From NCBI RefSeq assembly GCF_036178845.1, contig NZ_CP108070.1, positions 1,302,001-1,366,000 on the forward strand: a DNA stretch of 64,000 bases. The letters are read 5' to 3'. This document shows, in pieces, positions 45,146 through 53,514 of the stretch; positions within the stretch are counted from its first letter, which is position 1; each line of letters begins with the position of its first letter. Source of the DNA: Streptomyces sp. NBC_00271. GTDB taxonomy: Bacteria; Actinomycetota; Actinomycetes; Streptomycetales; Streptomycetaceae. The translations under genes were made by a program, and so were the position numbers. The notes under the pieces were generated by a model. It was not told the DNA's origin and made no database searches. It was given only the letters and a program-made list of their open reading frames with translations.

Positions 45146-45352
45146 ATGCCAACAAGCCAGCCCGATTCGTCCTCACCGTCCGACGACAGGGCGACCCCCG
45201 ACACGCTGCTGCACACCGGCTCCGAAGGCCCCGTGACCGCCGAGGACATGGTGCTCGCCGCGGGTCGCGACCTCAGTCCGAAGAACCTCGCCTGGGCCGA
45301 GCGCAGGCTGCGGGAGGATGGCCCCACCGCCATCGAACGCCTGCTTCCCTAG
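45146..45352 (+). CDS. Small conserved protein of unknown function
   Basis: 68 residues from ATG 45146, with GGGAGAG upstream. N-terminal Ser/Asp-rich disordered part, then a folded segment, GPVTAEDMVLAAGRDLSPKN..., ending RLREDGPTAIERLLP, of two predicted helices. The ribosome binding site and strong helix favour a real gene. Function unknown; its gene converges with the DUF4360-like gene across a shared hairpin terminator. Confidence 0.72.
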   Translation: MPTSQPDSSSPSDDRATPDTLLHTGSEGPVTAEDMVLAAGRDLSPKNLAWAERRLREDGPTAIERLLP

Positions 45353-45414
45353 CTCGCCCGGCTACCCAGCTACCCAGCTACCCGCCTACCCGGCCACCCA
45401 GTTCGCCGGCTCCA

Positions 45415-45448
45415 CTTGACCGGCTCCGATGCGGCGGAGCCGGTCAAG
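45415..45448. terminator. Bidirectional hairpin terminator between convergent genes
   Basis: A perfect 14-bp inverted repeat (cttgaccggctccg and its complement) with a six-base loop lies between the convergent 45146 and 45471 genes. The preceding DNA carries short repeats of ctacccag (45361-45400). Confidence 0.88.
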
Positions 45449-45470
45449 GTCATGCGGACGGAGCGGGAGG

Positions 45471-46121
45471 TCAGGCGGCGGGGCACTCCTTCCAGGCGAG
45501 GTGGTAGATGGTGCTGATGTCACCGTCCGTGGAGTCCATGGTCATGAAACTGGAGCTGCCCGGCGTGGACGTGCCCGCGTTGACGCGCAGCTCGGTGTTG
45601 ATGTTGAAGTTCCGCTGGACACCGCAGGGCGCCCACACCAGTTGGGCCCAGTCGGTGACGTCCGTGGACTGCCAGTTGTCGTTGTAGGGGCCGCGGAAGG
45701 GGTGGGTGATGGCCGCCGTGCTCGACGAGCCCTGGAAGTAGTACGAGGCCTTCTCGGTGCTGCTCGCGCCCGACTGGAGTGCGGCGAAGCCGCGGTAGTC
45801 CGCGCTGGCGATGGCGTACGTGAAGCCCTGCGGCACGTGGACGATCAGGTTGAGCTGGCAGTTCTTGCGGAAGGCGGTGGGGTCGGCGTTGCCTCCGACC
45901 TGGGCGAGGTAGTTGCTGTAGGTGACCGTGAAGGCCGTGTTGTCCGGGGAGACCGCGACGGCGGCGGTTCCCTGCGGACAGCCGGAGCCGTTCACGGTGG
46001 CGACCTTGATGACGATCTTGTCCGGGGGCGGGTCGACGATCCCGGAGGACGGGTCCGGACCCGGTAGTGCGGTGGCGAACAGGGCGGCTATCGCGCCACC
46101 CAGAAGCAGCCCACCAGCCAT
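45471..46121 (-). CDS. DUF4360-like secreted protein
   Basis: 216 residues with GGAG five bases upstream of the ATG. An N-terminal hydrophobic helix (GGLLLGGAIAALFATALPG) is the signal. The mature part has DUF4360 features: VNGSGCPQGTAAVAVSPDNTAFTVTYSNYLAQVGG and KNCQLNLIVHVPQGFTYAIASADYRGFA, with further conserved cysteines (APCGVQRNFNINTELRV). Fungal and bacterial homologues are secreted, of unknown function. The 250 bases upstream contain no gene; they hold its promoter. Confidence 0.85.
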   Translation of the reverse strand: MAGGLLLGGAIAALFATALPGPDPSSGIVDPPPDKIVIKVATVNGSGCPQGTAAVAVSPDNTAFTVTYSNYLAQVGGNADPTAFRKNCQLNLIVHVPQGFTYAIASADYRGFAALQSGASSTEKASYYFQGSSSTAAITHPFRGPYNDNWQSTDVTDWAQLVWAPCGVQRNFNINTELRVNAGTSTPGSSSFMTMDSTDGDISTIYHLAWKECPAA

Positions 46122-46374
46122 GGTGCTCCAATCCGTTGCGTTGGTGTCTACGGCGGTACGGAACGTGTGCCGCCGTGAATTGGGGGGTGCGGCGCCTCAA
46201 GCGGACGTGCGGCGCCGTCGCAGACCAGTGCGTTGGAGCAAGCGCGGATCGTTGAAGCATGGACATGTCAAGTACATGCCTATGCGACCCCGCCCTGTGA
46301 AGGAGCTGTGAAGGCCGGGATCGACCGCATCGTATGTACGCCCGTCACGCTTGGGCAGGGCGATCTCCGGCCAT

Positions 46375-46947
46375 TCAGCCCGTGCGTCCGTAGCGCCCGA
46401 CGAGGGTGCCGGAACCCACGGTGTGACCGGCCAGCGCGCGCCGTACGGCGTCGACGGTGGCGTCCCCGGGAAGGCGCAGCTTCACGTCGGCGGCGAGGAC
46501 CGAGAAGACGTAGTGGTGGGGTTTGCCGGCGGGCGGGCAGGGACCGCCGTAGCGGCGCTGTCCGAAGCCGTTGCGGCCCTGCACGGCCCCCTTCGGGACT
46601 ACGCCCGCACCCAGCGTCGTCTCGTGCGGGTCGACGCCCCACATGAGCCAGTGCACGAAGGTGCCGGACGCGGCGTCCGGGTCCTCGGCCAGCACGACCA
46701 GCTCGGCCGCGCCACCCGGCACACCGGAGAGACGCAGCGGCGGGGACACGTTCGCACCGTCGCAGGTGAAACGGCGTGGGACGGTGCCGCCGTCCCCGAA
46801 CGCCGGGCTCGTCACCGCGATCGCCCCCGAGGCGCCCGGTGTCGGTGCCGGGGACGCGGCAGGTGCCCCCGAGGCACCCCCGCACCCCGCGGTGAGGGCC
46901 ACCACGGCCGCCGTCACTACGGTTCCGAGCCAGTTCCCACGGCGCAT
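46375..46947 (-). CDS. PEBP-family (YbhB/YbcL-like) lipoprotein
   Basis: 190 residues from ATG 46947, which precedes a lipoprotein signal (VVTAAVVALTAGCGG, lipobox LTAGC). The PEBP fold follows: FTCDGANVSPPLRLSGVPGGAAELVVLAEDPDA, HWLMWGVDPHETTL, GRNGFGQRRYGGPCPPAGKPHHYVFSVLA. Family members bind phospholipid-like or small anionic ligands; the physiological role of the bacterial secreted forms is unknown. Stand-alone gene, divergent from the membrane protein at 47088. Confidence 0.92.
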   Translation of the reverse strand: MRRGNWLGTVVTAAVVALTAGCGGASGAPAASPAPTPGASGAIAVTSPAFGDGGTVPRRFTCDGANVSPPLRLSGVPGGAAELVVLAEDPDAASGTFVHWLMWGVDPHETTLGAGVVPKGAVQGRNGFGQRRYGGPCPPAGKPHHYVFSVLAADVKLRLPGDATVDAVRRALAGHTVGSGTLVGRYGRTG

Positions 46948-47087
46948 GTCCGCCACGTTAGCGCCGGGCGTGCGGCCCGGGCGGGCAACCCGGCCGCCCG
47001 ACTCCGCTCCCCCGGCGCTGGGCGGCGCGCTCCGTGAATCCCGCGCCGCCTCACCGCTCCCTGCGCGCCCCTGCGACACTGAAGGGC

Positions 47088-47630
47088 ATGGAGTCCCGAC
47101 ACCTCAGAATCGGCCGCCGTCGCATCTGGATGCTCAGCGGGGCCTGCCTCCTCGTGCTCGGCCCGATCGGCTACTTCCTCGGTGGCTGGATTCCTCTTAC
47201 CGCGCTCACCGTCTCCCTCCTCGCGGCCACCACCGTGGCCCACTGGAAGGCCGCCGCCTGGCTCGGGCCCGCCATCGCGCGGGGACAGCGGGAGAGCCGC
47301 CGGGACGTGGCGACCTTCTGCGTGGTCATAGCGGTCAGCGGCTACGCCCAGCCCCCGGCGCGACCCGCCCCCACCGCCGAGGAACTGGCGGCGCTGCGTC
47401 TGGAGGCGTACCGGGCCGCGGCGCACGACGACCTCGCCGAGGACCTCCGGGGCCTGGCGGCCGACGCGCTGGCCGCCGCCGACACCGCGCACGCCGAGGA
47501 CACCCCGGTGGCCTGGCGGGCGGCACGCGCGAGCGCCGAGCGCCTGGCGCACTCCGCGCAGGAGGGCAACCCGTACGTACGCCAGCTCCTCATCCAGTGG
47601 GTCGAGGGCAACCCGGCCGCGGACCGCTAG
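47088..47630 (+). CDS. Membrane protein of unknown function
   Basis: 180 residues from ATG 47088 (MESRHLRIGRRRIWMLSG), GAAGG just upstream. Two N-terminal membrane helices (LSGACLLVLGPIGYFLGGW and LTALTVSLLAATTVAHW) are followed by a cytoplasmic Ala/Glu-rich helical tail with possible coiled coil (EELAALRLEAYRAAAHDDLAEDLRGLAADALAAAD). I do not recognise the family. It ends 33 bases before the first homologous codon of the truncated thiolase. Confidence 0.78.
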   Translation: MESRHLRIGRRRIWMLSGACLLVLGPIGYFLGGWIPLTALTVSLLAATTVAHWKAAAWLGPAIARGQRESRRDVATFCVVIAVSGYAQPPARPAPTAEELAALRLEAYRAAAHDDLAEDLRGLAADALAAADTAHAEDTPVAWRAARASAERLAHSAQEGNPYVRQLLIQWVEGNPAADR

Positions 47631-47662
47631 GACGCACACGCTCGCGCAGGGCCGCCGCATCC

Positions 47663-48793
47663 GTACGTACCGCCGTCGGCAAGCGCAACGGCGGGCTGTC
47701 GGGCATGCACGCCGCCGACCTGTCCGCGGTCGTCCTGGGCGCGCTCGTCGAGCGGACGGGGACCGATCCGGAGGTCGTCGACGACGTGATCTGGGGCTGT
47801 GTCTCCCAGATCGGGGATCAGTCGAGCAATGTCGGACGCTATGCGGTGCTGGCCGCGGGCTGGCCCGAGAGCATCCCGGGCACCACGGTCAACCGGGCCT
47901 GCGGATCGAGCCAGCAGGCGCTGGACTTCGCCGCGCAGGCGGTCATGTCCGGCCAGCATGACGTCGTCGTGGCGGGCGGGGTTGAGGTGATGCGCCGGGT
48001 CCCGCTCGACGCCGCGCGCTCCACCGGCATGCCGTACGGTCCACAGGTCCTCACCCGCTACCAGGACTTCTCTTTCAACCAGGGCGTCTCCGCCGAGAAG
48101 ATCGCGCAGAAGCGGGGCTTCGCACGGGAGCGGCTCGACGCGTTCTCGGCGCTGTCGCACGAGCGGGCCGCGGCGGCGCGGGACGCCGGTGCCTTCGAGG
48201 CCCAGATCACCGCCGTGCCGACCGAGGGGACGACGACCGTGACCCTCGACGAGGGCATCCGGCGCGGTACGAGCGTCGCGACCCTCGCCGAGCTCAGGCC
48301 GGCGTTCACCGAGGACGGGGTGATCCACGCGGGCAACGCCTCCCAGATCTCCGACGGGGCGGCGGCGCTGCTGGTGACGACACCGCGGAAGGCGCGCGAG
48401 CTGGGGCTGACTCCGCTCGTGCGCTACCGCGCGGGCGTGGTCACCGGCTCCGACCCGGTACTCATGCTCACCGGCCCGATCCCCGCGACCGAGAAGGTGC
48501 TGCGGAAGGCGGGCGCGGGCCTGCCGGAGGTCGGCGTCTTCGAGGTGAACGAGGCCTTCGCGCCCGTGCCCCTGGCGTGGCTCGCCGAGACCGGCGCGGA
48601 CCCCGCGCTGCTCAATCCGCTGGGCGGCGCGATCGCGCTCGGGCATCCGCTCGGCGCGTCGGGGGCGGTGCTGATGACCCGCATGGTCCACCACATGCGG
48701 GACCACGGGATCCGCTACGGCCTGCAGACCATGTGCGAGGGCGGCGGCACCGCCAACGCGACCCTCGTAGAGCTCGTATCCCCCGCATCCTGA
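47663..48793 (+). pseudogene. Acetyl-CoA acetyltransferase (thiolase) lacking its 5' end
   Basis: Thiolase similarity begins at VRTAVGKRNGGLSG (base 47663), where normal proteins have about ten more N-terminal residues; no in-frame start codon precedes it after the neighbouring stop. The first ATG (47705) would remove over 20 residues including strand beta1. Catalytic residues are kept: Cys in NRACGSSQQAL, His in GHPLGASGA and the C-terminal Cys in CEGGG. The 5' end therefore looks deleted, and the rest is intact. A shortened enzyme from 47705 cannot be excluded. It belongs to the eroded acyl-CoA region. Confidence 0.75.
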
Positions 48794-48810
48794 GCACCCT
48801 CACGGAGGAC

Positions 48811-49322
48811 GTCGTGCGCCGAGAACTCTCCCAGGAGGAGGCGGCCCGCGCCTTGGTCACGCTCGGCACGGTACGCACCCAACTCGACGTCGTCCTGCCG
48901 TACTTCCTCGCGTACGCCGACGAGAACCAGCGTGATCGCTGGTTCCCCGGCCTCGCGGCGGTCCGGCTCCTGACCGCCGTCGCCATGACCGAACCGGGCA
49001 CGGGCTCCCCTCCTTCCAGAACACGAAGTTCGAACTCGCCGCGGTGGCCGCCGAGATCGAGGCCGCGCAGACGATGCTCGACCGGGCGGTGCGCGAGCTC
49101 GTCGACGACGAACTCTCCGGCGCGGACGCGGCCAAGGTCAAACTGTTCTGCACGGAGGTGCAGGCACGCGCGGTCGACCGCTGTCTGCAATTCTTCGGGG
49201 GGTACGGGTACATCCTGGAGTACCCCATCGCCCGGCTGTACGCGGATGCGCGCATCACCCGCATCTACGCCGGCACCAGCGAGGTCATGAAGGTCATCAT
49301 CGCCAAATCCCTGGGACTGTGA
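48811..49322 (+). pseudogene. Acyl-CoA dehydrogenase remnant with internal deletion
   Basis: The first part (48860-49010) encodes the mid N-terminal dehydrogenase sequence LDVVLPYFLAYADENQRDRWFPGL...AVAMTEPGTGS in one frame. At about 49008 it joins FQNTKFELAAVAAEIEAAQ in a different frame, which continues to the family C-terminus (FFGGYGYILEYPIARLYAD..., TRIYAGTSEVMK). Around 100 residues or more of the central domain are missing. The N-terminal helices are also unrecognisable. The stop overlaps the next gene's upstream GTG. Confidence 0.85.
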
Positions 49323-49327
49323 GCATC

Positions 49328-50098
49328 ATGGCGGACTTCTCCAGCAGGACCGGCGTCGCGTTCGTCGCGGGCGGCACCGGCGGCATCGGCGCGGCCGTCG
49401 TGCGCATGCTGGCCGAGCGCGGCAGCGACGTGGCGTTCACGTACCGCACCAGTCAGGCCGGGGCCGACGCCCTGGCCGCCGAGGTGAAGGCGTACGGGCG
49501 CCAAGTCCTCGCGCTGAGCCTCGACCTGGGCGACGAGCGGGCCACGGCGGAGGCGGTCGCCGAGGCGTCCGACGCCTTCGGGGGCCTGCACACACTCGTG
49601 TACGCGGCGGGCCCTCATGTGCCGATGGTGCACCTCAGCCAGGTGACGCCGAGTCAGTACCGGGCCCAGCTCGACGCGGACGCGGTGGCGTTCTTCAACC
49701 TCGTCCATCCCGCGCTGCCCCGGCTGCGGGAGACACGGGGCTCCATCGTCGCCGTCACCACCGTGGCCACCCGCCGGTTCCCCGTGCGCGACGGACTGTC
49801 GTCGGGCACGAAGGGGGCGGTCGAGGCGGTGGCGCGGGCGCTGGCCGCCGAGGAGGGCCGCTACGGGGTCCGCGTGAACTGCGTCGGCCCCGGCATGCTG
49901 ACCGACGGCATCGCCGCCCGTCTGATCAGCTCCGGCGAACTCGACACCGCGGCCCTGGACATCACACGGCGCAACATCCCGCTGCGCCGATTCGGCGAGG
50001 CGAAGGACATCGCGGAGGCCGTGGCGTTCCTGGCCTCGGACCGCGCCGGCTTCATCACCGGGCAGGCGCTGGGTGTGGACGGCGGGTACAGCGTCTAG
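49328..50098 (+). CDS. SDR-family (FabG-like) protein with degenerate catalytic site
   Basis: 256 residues from ATG 49328 (a GTG at 49319 is the alternative). The nucleotide-binding motif GGTGGIGAAVV (TGxxxGxG-like), YAAGP and the C-terminal VNCVGPGML...FITGQALGVDGGYSV are classical SDR. But the YxxxK motif is LSSGTKGA: the catalytic Tyr is Ser, and the usual Ser strand reads AVTTVATRRF. Either it is a non-reducing member or it has lost activity within a decaying cluster. The frame is fully open with normal codon use. Confidence 0.82.
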   Translation: MADFSSRTGVAFVAGGTGGIGAAVVRMLAERGSDVAFTYRTSQAGADALAAEVKAYGRQVLALSLDLGDERATAEAVAEASDAFGGLHTLVYAAGPHVPMVHLSQVTPSQYRAQLDADAVAFFNLVHPALPRLRETRGSIVAVTTVATRRFPVRDGLSSGTKGAVEAVARALAAEEGRYGVRVNCVGPGMLTDGIAARLISSGELDTAALDITRRNIPLRRFGEAKDIAEAVAFLASDRAGFITGQALGVDGGYSV

Positions 50099-50110
50099 TG
50101 CCCTGGGTGT

Positions 50111-51036
50111 TCACTCCGGCGGCGTGATCCGCCGTCCGCCGACGAACGTCGCGCGTACGACGTCGGCGGACATGAGGTCGAGGGCTTCCTTCAGCGGTAC
50201 GTGGAGGAGGCACAGGTCGGCAACCGCGCCGACCGTCAACCGCCGTGCTCGGGAAGGGTGTTGGGGCTCACCCGCGAACAGGTCCAGCGCCGCGCGCCGG
50301 TCCACCGCCTCCCCGCCAGAGCGCTCGACGGCCGCCCGCATCCGCCCACGGGTCGGCACTTCCGTACGGCGCGTCGGTCCCGGCGGCGAGCGGAATCCCC
50401 GCATCGGTGAGGGACCGGCAGCGGTACAGGTGGGCCTGGTCGTCCGGGTCCACATCGGTCGCATACTCCCGTCCCCGCTCCCTGGGAAAGTGCGGCATCG
50501 TCTCGGCCGGGATCACCGACCCGTGCTCGATCCGGTCGCCCGCGACCGGGCCGGCCTCCTCCAGTGCGAGCAGGGTCACGAGCAACTGCACCCGGCTCAC
50601 GCAGTGCACGGCCACCGGGCGGGGCCGCACGGCCGCCACCGATGCCGCAAGCTCACCCGGCGTCGGCAGGGTCGCGTCGTCGAGCAGGAACTTCACCGGC
50701 GCGTCGCCGATCCCCATCACGACGAGCCGCTGCGGCAGCAACGACAGCAACTCCGGCAGGTCCTGGCCCGGATGCGGATCCGCGTTGGTGAACCCGGTGA
50801 TGCCGTACGCCGCGGTCCGGGACCCCACGCCGCGCAGATCCAGCCGTACGGGCGGAGTGAACCCGCGCAGCCGCTCGCCCTCCCGCCAGAACCGCCCGTC
50901 ACCCCCGTCACCCCCGCCGTCCAGGCCAGCGGCCCGCAACGCCGCGCTGTTCCACATCCACAGCGCCCCGCTGCGATGCTGGGCCCGCACCGGCCGATCG
51001 GGCGCGAAGCCGTCCAGCACCCACCAGTCGAGAACT
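50111..51036 (-). pseudogene. Amidohydrolase (YtcJ-like), truncated and frameshifted
   Basis: Amidohydrolase sequence reads from about 51030 (VLDGFAPDRPVRAQHRSGALWMWNSAALRAAGL) through YGITGFTNADPHPGQ and DRIEHGSVIP to GTDAPYGSADPWAD near 50345. There it must change frame to continue MRAAVERSGGEAVDRRAALDLFAGEP...LTVGAVADLCLLHVP to the stop at 50111. The metal-binding N-terminal HxH region is absent, cut off at the junction with an acyl-CoA dehydrogenase remnant. It is certainly non-functional as it stands. Confidence 0.85.
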
Positions 51037-51063
51037 CGGCTCGGTGGAAAAGTCCCATGCCAT
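51037..51063 (-). pseudogene. Nine-codon N-terminal remnant of an acyl-CoA dehydrogenase
   Basis: One base after the ligase stop codon, an ATG opens MAWDFSTEP, which is the characteristic start of one acyl-CoA dehydrogenase class; the similarity then ends where amidohydrolase sequence begins. This suggests a deletion that fused the dehydrogenase start to the amidohydrolase body. Only nine residues support this, so chance is possible. Confidence 0.4.
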
Positions 51064-51064
51064 G

Positions 51065-51509
51065 TCAGACGATCCTCGTTTCGTGGTTCCGCCAGTACGT
51101 CTCCCGGAGCAGGCCCTTGCGCAACGTGCCGCTGGGGTCCCTGGGCAGACTGAGGACGAAGTCGACGGCGCGCGGGCACTTGTACGGGGCGAGACGCTCC
51201 CGGCAGTACGCGAGCAGCTCGTCGGCGGTCACGTCGGCGACGGCCGGCTGGACCACCGCGAGGACCCGTTCGCCCCTCCCGGGATCCGGGACCCCGATCA
51301 CCGCGACGTCGGCCGCCCCCGCCCGGTCGGTCAGATACAGGTGGGCGCCGCTGGGCATACGGATCGATGGCGTCCCCCGGCCTGAGGTCGAGCGGCGCCG
51401 CCGGCTGCCGGGACCGTGCGTCGAGCTCGGCGTTCGTGACGGTCCTGCCGCCGCTCTCGATGACCGCGATCGCGTCGGGGCGCTGCTTCGCCTGCCATCC
51501 CGGATGCAT
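51065..51509 (-). pseudogene. Acyl-CoA ligase (AMP-binding) remnant with large internal deletion
   Basis: ATG 51509 opens a ligase N-terminus (MHPGWQAKQRPDAIAVIESG, AELDARSRQ). Near 51365 the frame changes and the reading continues in the C-terminal subdomain: LTDRAGAADVAVIGVPDPGRGERVLAVVQP...ERLAPYKCPRAVDFVLSLPRDPSGTLRKGLLR. The catalytic lysine region is kept but some 350 central residues, including the adenylate-binding core, are gone. It faces the TetR gene with the palindromic operator just upstream of its start. Confidence 0.88.
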
Positions 51510-51513
51510 GCGG

Positions 51514-51530
51514 TGAGAATATAATTCTCA
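51514..51530. promoter_or_regulatory. Perfect 17-bp palindromic operator
   Basis: tgagaatataattctca, 7-bp arms around ATA, lies between the ligase remnant (start 51509) and the TetR gene (51623), in an AT-rich patch of GC-rich DNA. A related site at 52357 precedes the next gene. Likely bound by the adjacent TetR regulator. Confidence 0.8.
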
Positions 51531-51622
51531 GTGAATGCACGTAAGAGTCTCGAAATCTGCGCTGCGTGATTCGGTAGGGCGCCGCAACTTATTCCCGTTG
51601 AAGTGGAGTATCGTTCTGCAAT

Positions 51623-52303
51623 GTGACCGCGGTCCCCGAAGAACCAGCGTGGCGCCAGCGCGCCGTAGAGCGATCGACCCGCGCCGCGAAGCTTCGCGCC
51701 GAGCAACGCGTGCAGCGCTTCCTGGACTCGGCACAGGAGTTGATCGTCGAGAAGGGCACGACCGACTTCACCGTCCAGGAGGTCGTCAACCGCTCGAAGC
51801 AGTCCCTGCGCAGCTTCTACCAGCACTTCGACGGCAAGCACGAGTTGCTCCTCGCCCTGTTCGAGGACGCCCTCTCGACGGGTGCCGCCAAGGTCCGTGA
51901 GGCGGCCGCCACCGAGAGCGACCCGCTGCAGCGCCTGCGGATCGCCGTCGAGACGCTCTACGAGCAGTCGCACCCCAGCCCCGGCGTCCAGCGCCCGCTG
52001 TTCAACGACTTCGCGCTGCAACTGCTGGTCAAGCACCCCGAGCAGGTGGCGACCGCCCACACCCCTCTGCTCACGGTCTTTACCGAGATCATCGAGCAGG
52101 CCGCCGAGGCGGGTCTCATCGCCGGCGGGAAACCCCGCCGCCAGGCCGCCCTCGTCATGCAGACCGTCATGTTCGCTTCGCAGGCCCACGGCGTCCCCGC
52201 CGACAACCACGCCCACCCGGTGACCTCCGAGGAGGTCTGGCAGTTCTGCCTGGGCGGCATCTCGGGCGTTCCGGCCACGGCGGGCAGGTCCGCCTCCGCG
52301 TAA
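51623..52303 (+). CDS. TetR-family regulator
   Basis: 226 residues, GTG start; the ribosome binding site (GGAG) is 14 bases away, so the start is uncertain. N-terminal TetR helix-turn-helix (QELIVEKGTTDFTVQEVVNRSKQSLRSFYQHFDGKHELLLALFED) and a ligand-binding helical C-terminus (LRIAVETLYEQSHPSPGVQRPL). It is divergent from the acyl-CoA ligase remnant and upstream of the dehydrogenase at 52402, consistent with a former regulator of acyl-CoA catabolism, probably sensing an acyl-CoA. Confidence 0.9.
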   Translation: MTAVPEEPAWRQRAVERSTRAAKLRAEQRVQRFLDSAQELIVEKGTTDFTVQEVVNRSKQSLRSFYQHFDGKHELLLALFEDALSTGAAKVREAAATESDPLQRLRIAVETLYEQSHPSPGVQRPLFNDFALQLLVKHPEQVATAHTPLLTVFTEIIEQAAEAGLIAGGKPRRQAALVMQTVMFASQAHGVPADNHAHPVTSEEVWQFCLGGISGVPATAGRSASA

Positions 52304-52356
52304 CACGGGCCCCGACCCCCTGGTTCACCCGCGCCGGGAGTTCCATTCTCCATTTC

Positions 52357-52373
52357 GGAGAGTATGGTTCTCA
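52357..52373. promoter_or_regulatory. Second, imperfect copy of the TetR operator
   Basis: ggagagtatggttctca matches the perfect palindrome at 51514 in 13 of 17 positions and lies 28 bases upstream of the 52402 start codon. It suggests that the same TetR protein controls both genes. Confidence 0.6.
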
Positions 52374-52401
52374 TCATCGTGCCGGAGGATCAGGGGTTCC
52401 C

Positions 52402-53454
52402 ATGACCGTACGGACGGACGGCAGGCCTCAACTCCGGGTCGTCCAATGGGCCAGTGGCAACATCGGCTCCCGCGCGCTGCGGGCGGTCCTCGAACATCCG
52501 GACCTGACGCCGGCCGGGCTGTGCGCGCACACGCCGGACAAGGCGGGACGTGACGCGGGCGAGCTGTGCGGCCTGGGCCCGACGGGTGTGATCGCCACCC
52601 ACGACATCGACGAGATCGTGGCGCTCGGCGCCGACTGCGTCCTCTACATGCCGCGCGCCTGCGACAAGGACGAGGTGTGCCGGTTGCTGGCCTCGGGCGC
52701 GAACGTCGTGACGACGCGCGGCGAGTTCCATCGCGCCGCCAGCCTCGACCCCGTGGTGCGCGAGCGGGTCGAGGCCGCGTGCGAGAGCGGCAAGTCCTCG
52801 ATCCACAGCACCGGCAGCAGCCCGGGGTTCATCACGGAGGCGCTGCCCCTCGCCCTGGGTTCGATCCAACGGCGGCTCTACGGCCTGACGATCGAGGAGT
52901 TCGCCGATCTCTCCCGGCGCGACTCGCCCGGGCTCCTCTTCGACGTGATGGGGTTCGGCAAACCCCCCGCCGAGTACGACGAGCGCCGGCTGTCCGTGGT
53001 GCGCGACAGCCTCGGCCCGTCGCTGCACATGGTCGCCGACACGCTCTCGATCCCGCTCGACTCGGTGGAGGCCGAGGGGGAGGTCGCGACCGCGCCCCGC
53101 CCGGTCCACATCGCGGCGGGCACCCTGCGGCCGGGCACCGTGGCCGCCCAGCGGATCACGGTCTCGGGACTGCGCGGCGGCCGACCGTTGCTGCGCTTCC
53201 GGGCCACCTGGTACTGCACCACCGACCTCGATCGCGCCTGGGACGTCCGCGCCACCGGCTGGCACGTCACGGTCGACGGCGACGCACCGCTCGACATCGA
53301 CCCGCGCCTCCCGGTGCCCCTCGACCGGATGGCCGCCATGTCGCCCTCGTACACGGCGAACCGCGCCGTCAACGCCGTGCCGGTCCTGTGCGAGGCGTCT
53401 CCCGGGATCCGCACGACGGCCGACCTTCCGCACATCGTGGCCCGGCTCGGCTGA
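52402..53454 (+). CDS. DapB-like NAD(P)-dependent dehydrogenase (diaminopentanoate-dehydrogenase-like)
   Basis: 350 residues. N-terminal Rossmann motif VVQWASGNIGSRALRAVLEHPDL, then LGADCVLYMPRACDKDEVCRLLASGANVVTT and HSTGSSPGFITEALPLAL, typical of actinobacterial DapB-N-like dehydrogenases often found in steroid or lipid catabolic clusters. No lysine-biosynthesis signature is present, so it is unlikely to be true dihydrodipicolinate reductase. The gene is intact, unlike its upstream neighbours, and is preceded by the second TetR-type site. It converges on the reductase gene. Confidence 0.85.
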   Translation: MTVRTDGRPQLRVVQWASGNIGSRALRAVLEHPDLTPAGLCAHTPDKAGRDAGELCGLGPTGVIATHDIDEIVALGADCVLYMPRACDKDEVCRLLASGANVVTTRGEFHRAASLDPVVRERVEAACESGKSSIHSTGSSPGFITEALPLALGSIQRRLYGLTIEEFADLSRRDSPGLLFDVMGFGKPPAEYDERRLSVVRDSLGPSLHMVADTLSIPLDSVEAEGEVATAPRPVHIAAGTLRPGTVAAQRITVSGLRGGRPLLRFRATWYCTTDLDRAWDVRATGWHVTVDGDAPLDIDPRLPVPLDRMAAMSPSYTANRAVNAVPVLCEASPGIRTTADLPHIVARLG

Positions 53455-53514
53455 GCCGCTGAGCGACAACAGCACACTAGCCATCGGCCGTTACGGGATC
53501 CTCGGCGCCCCGGC

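Noticed and set aside
52402..53454. Lysine-biosynthesis dihydrodipicolinate reductase
   Set aside because: It lacks the expected substrate signature and is longer than DapB; the context is lipid catabolism.
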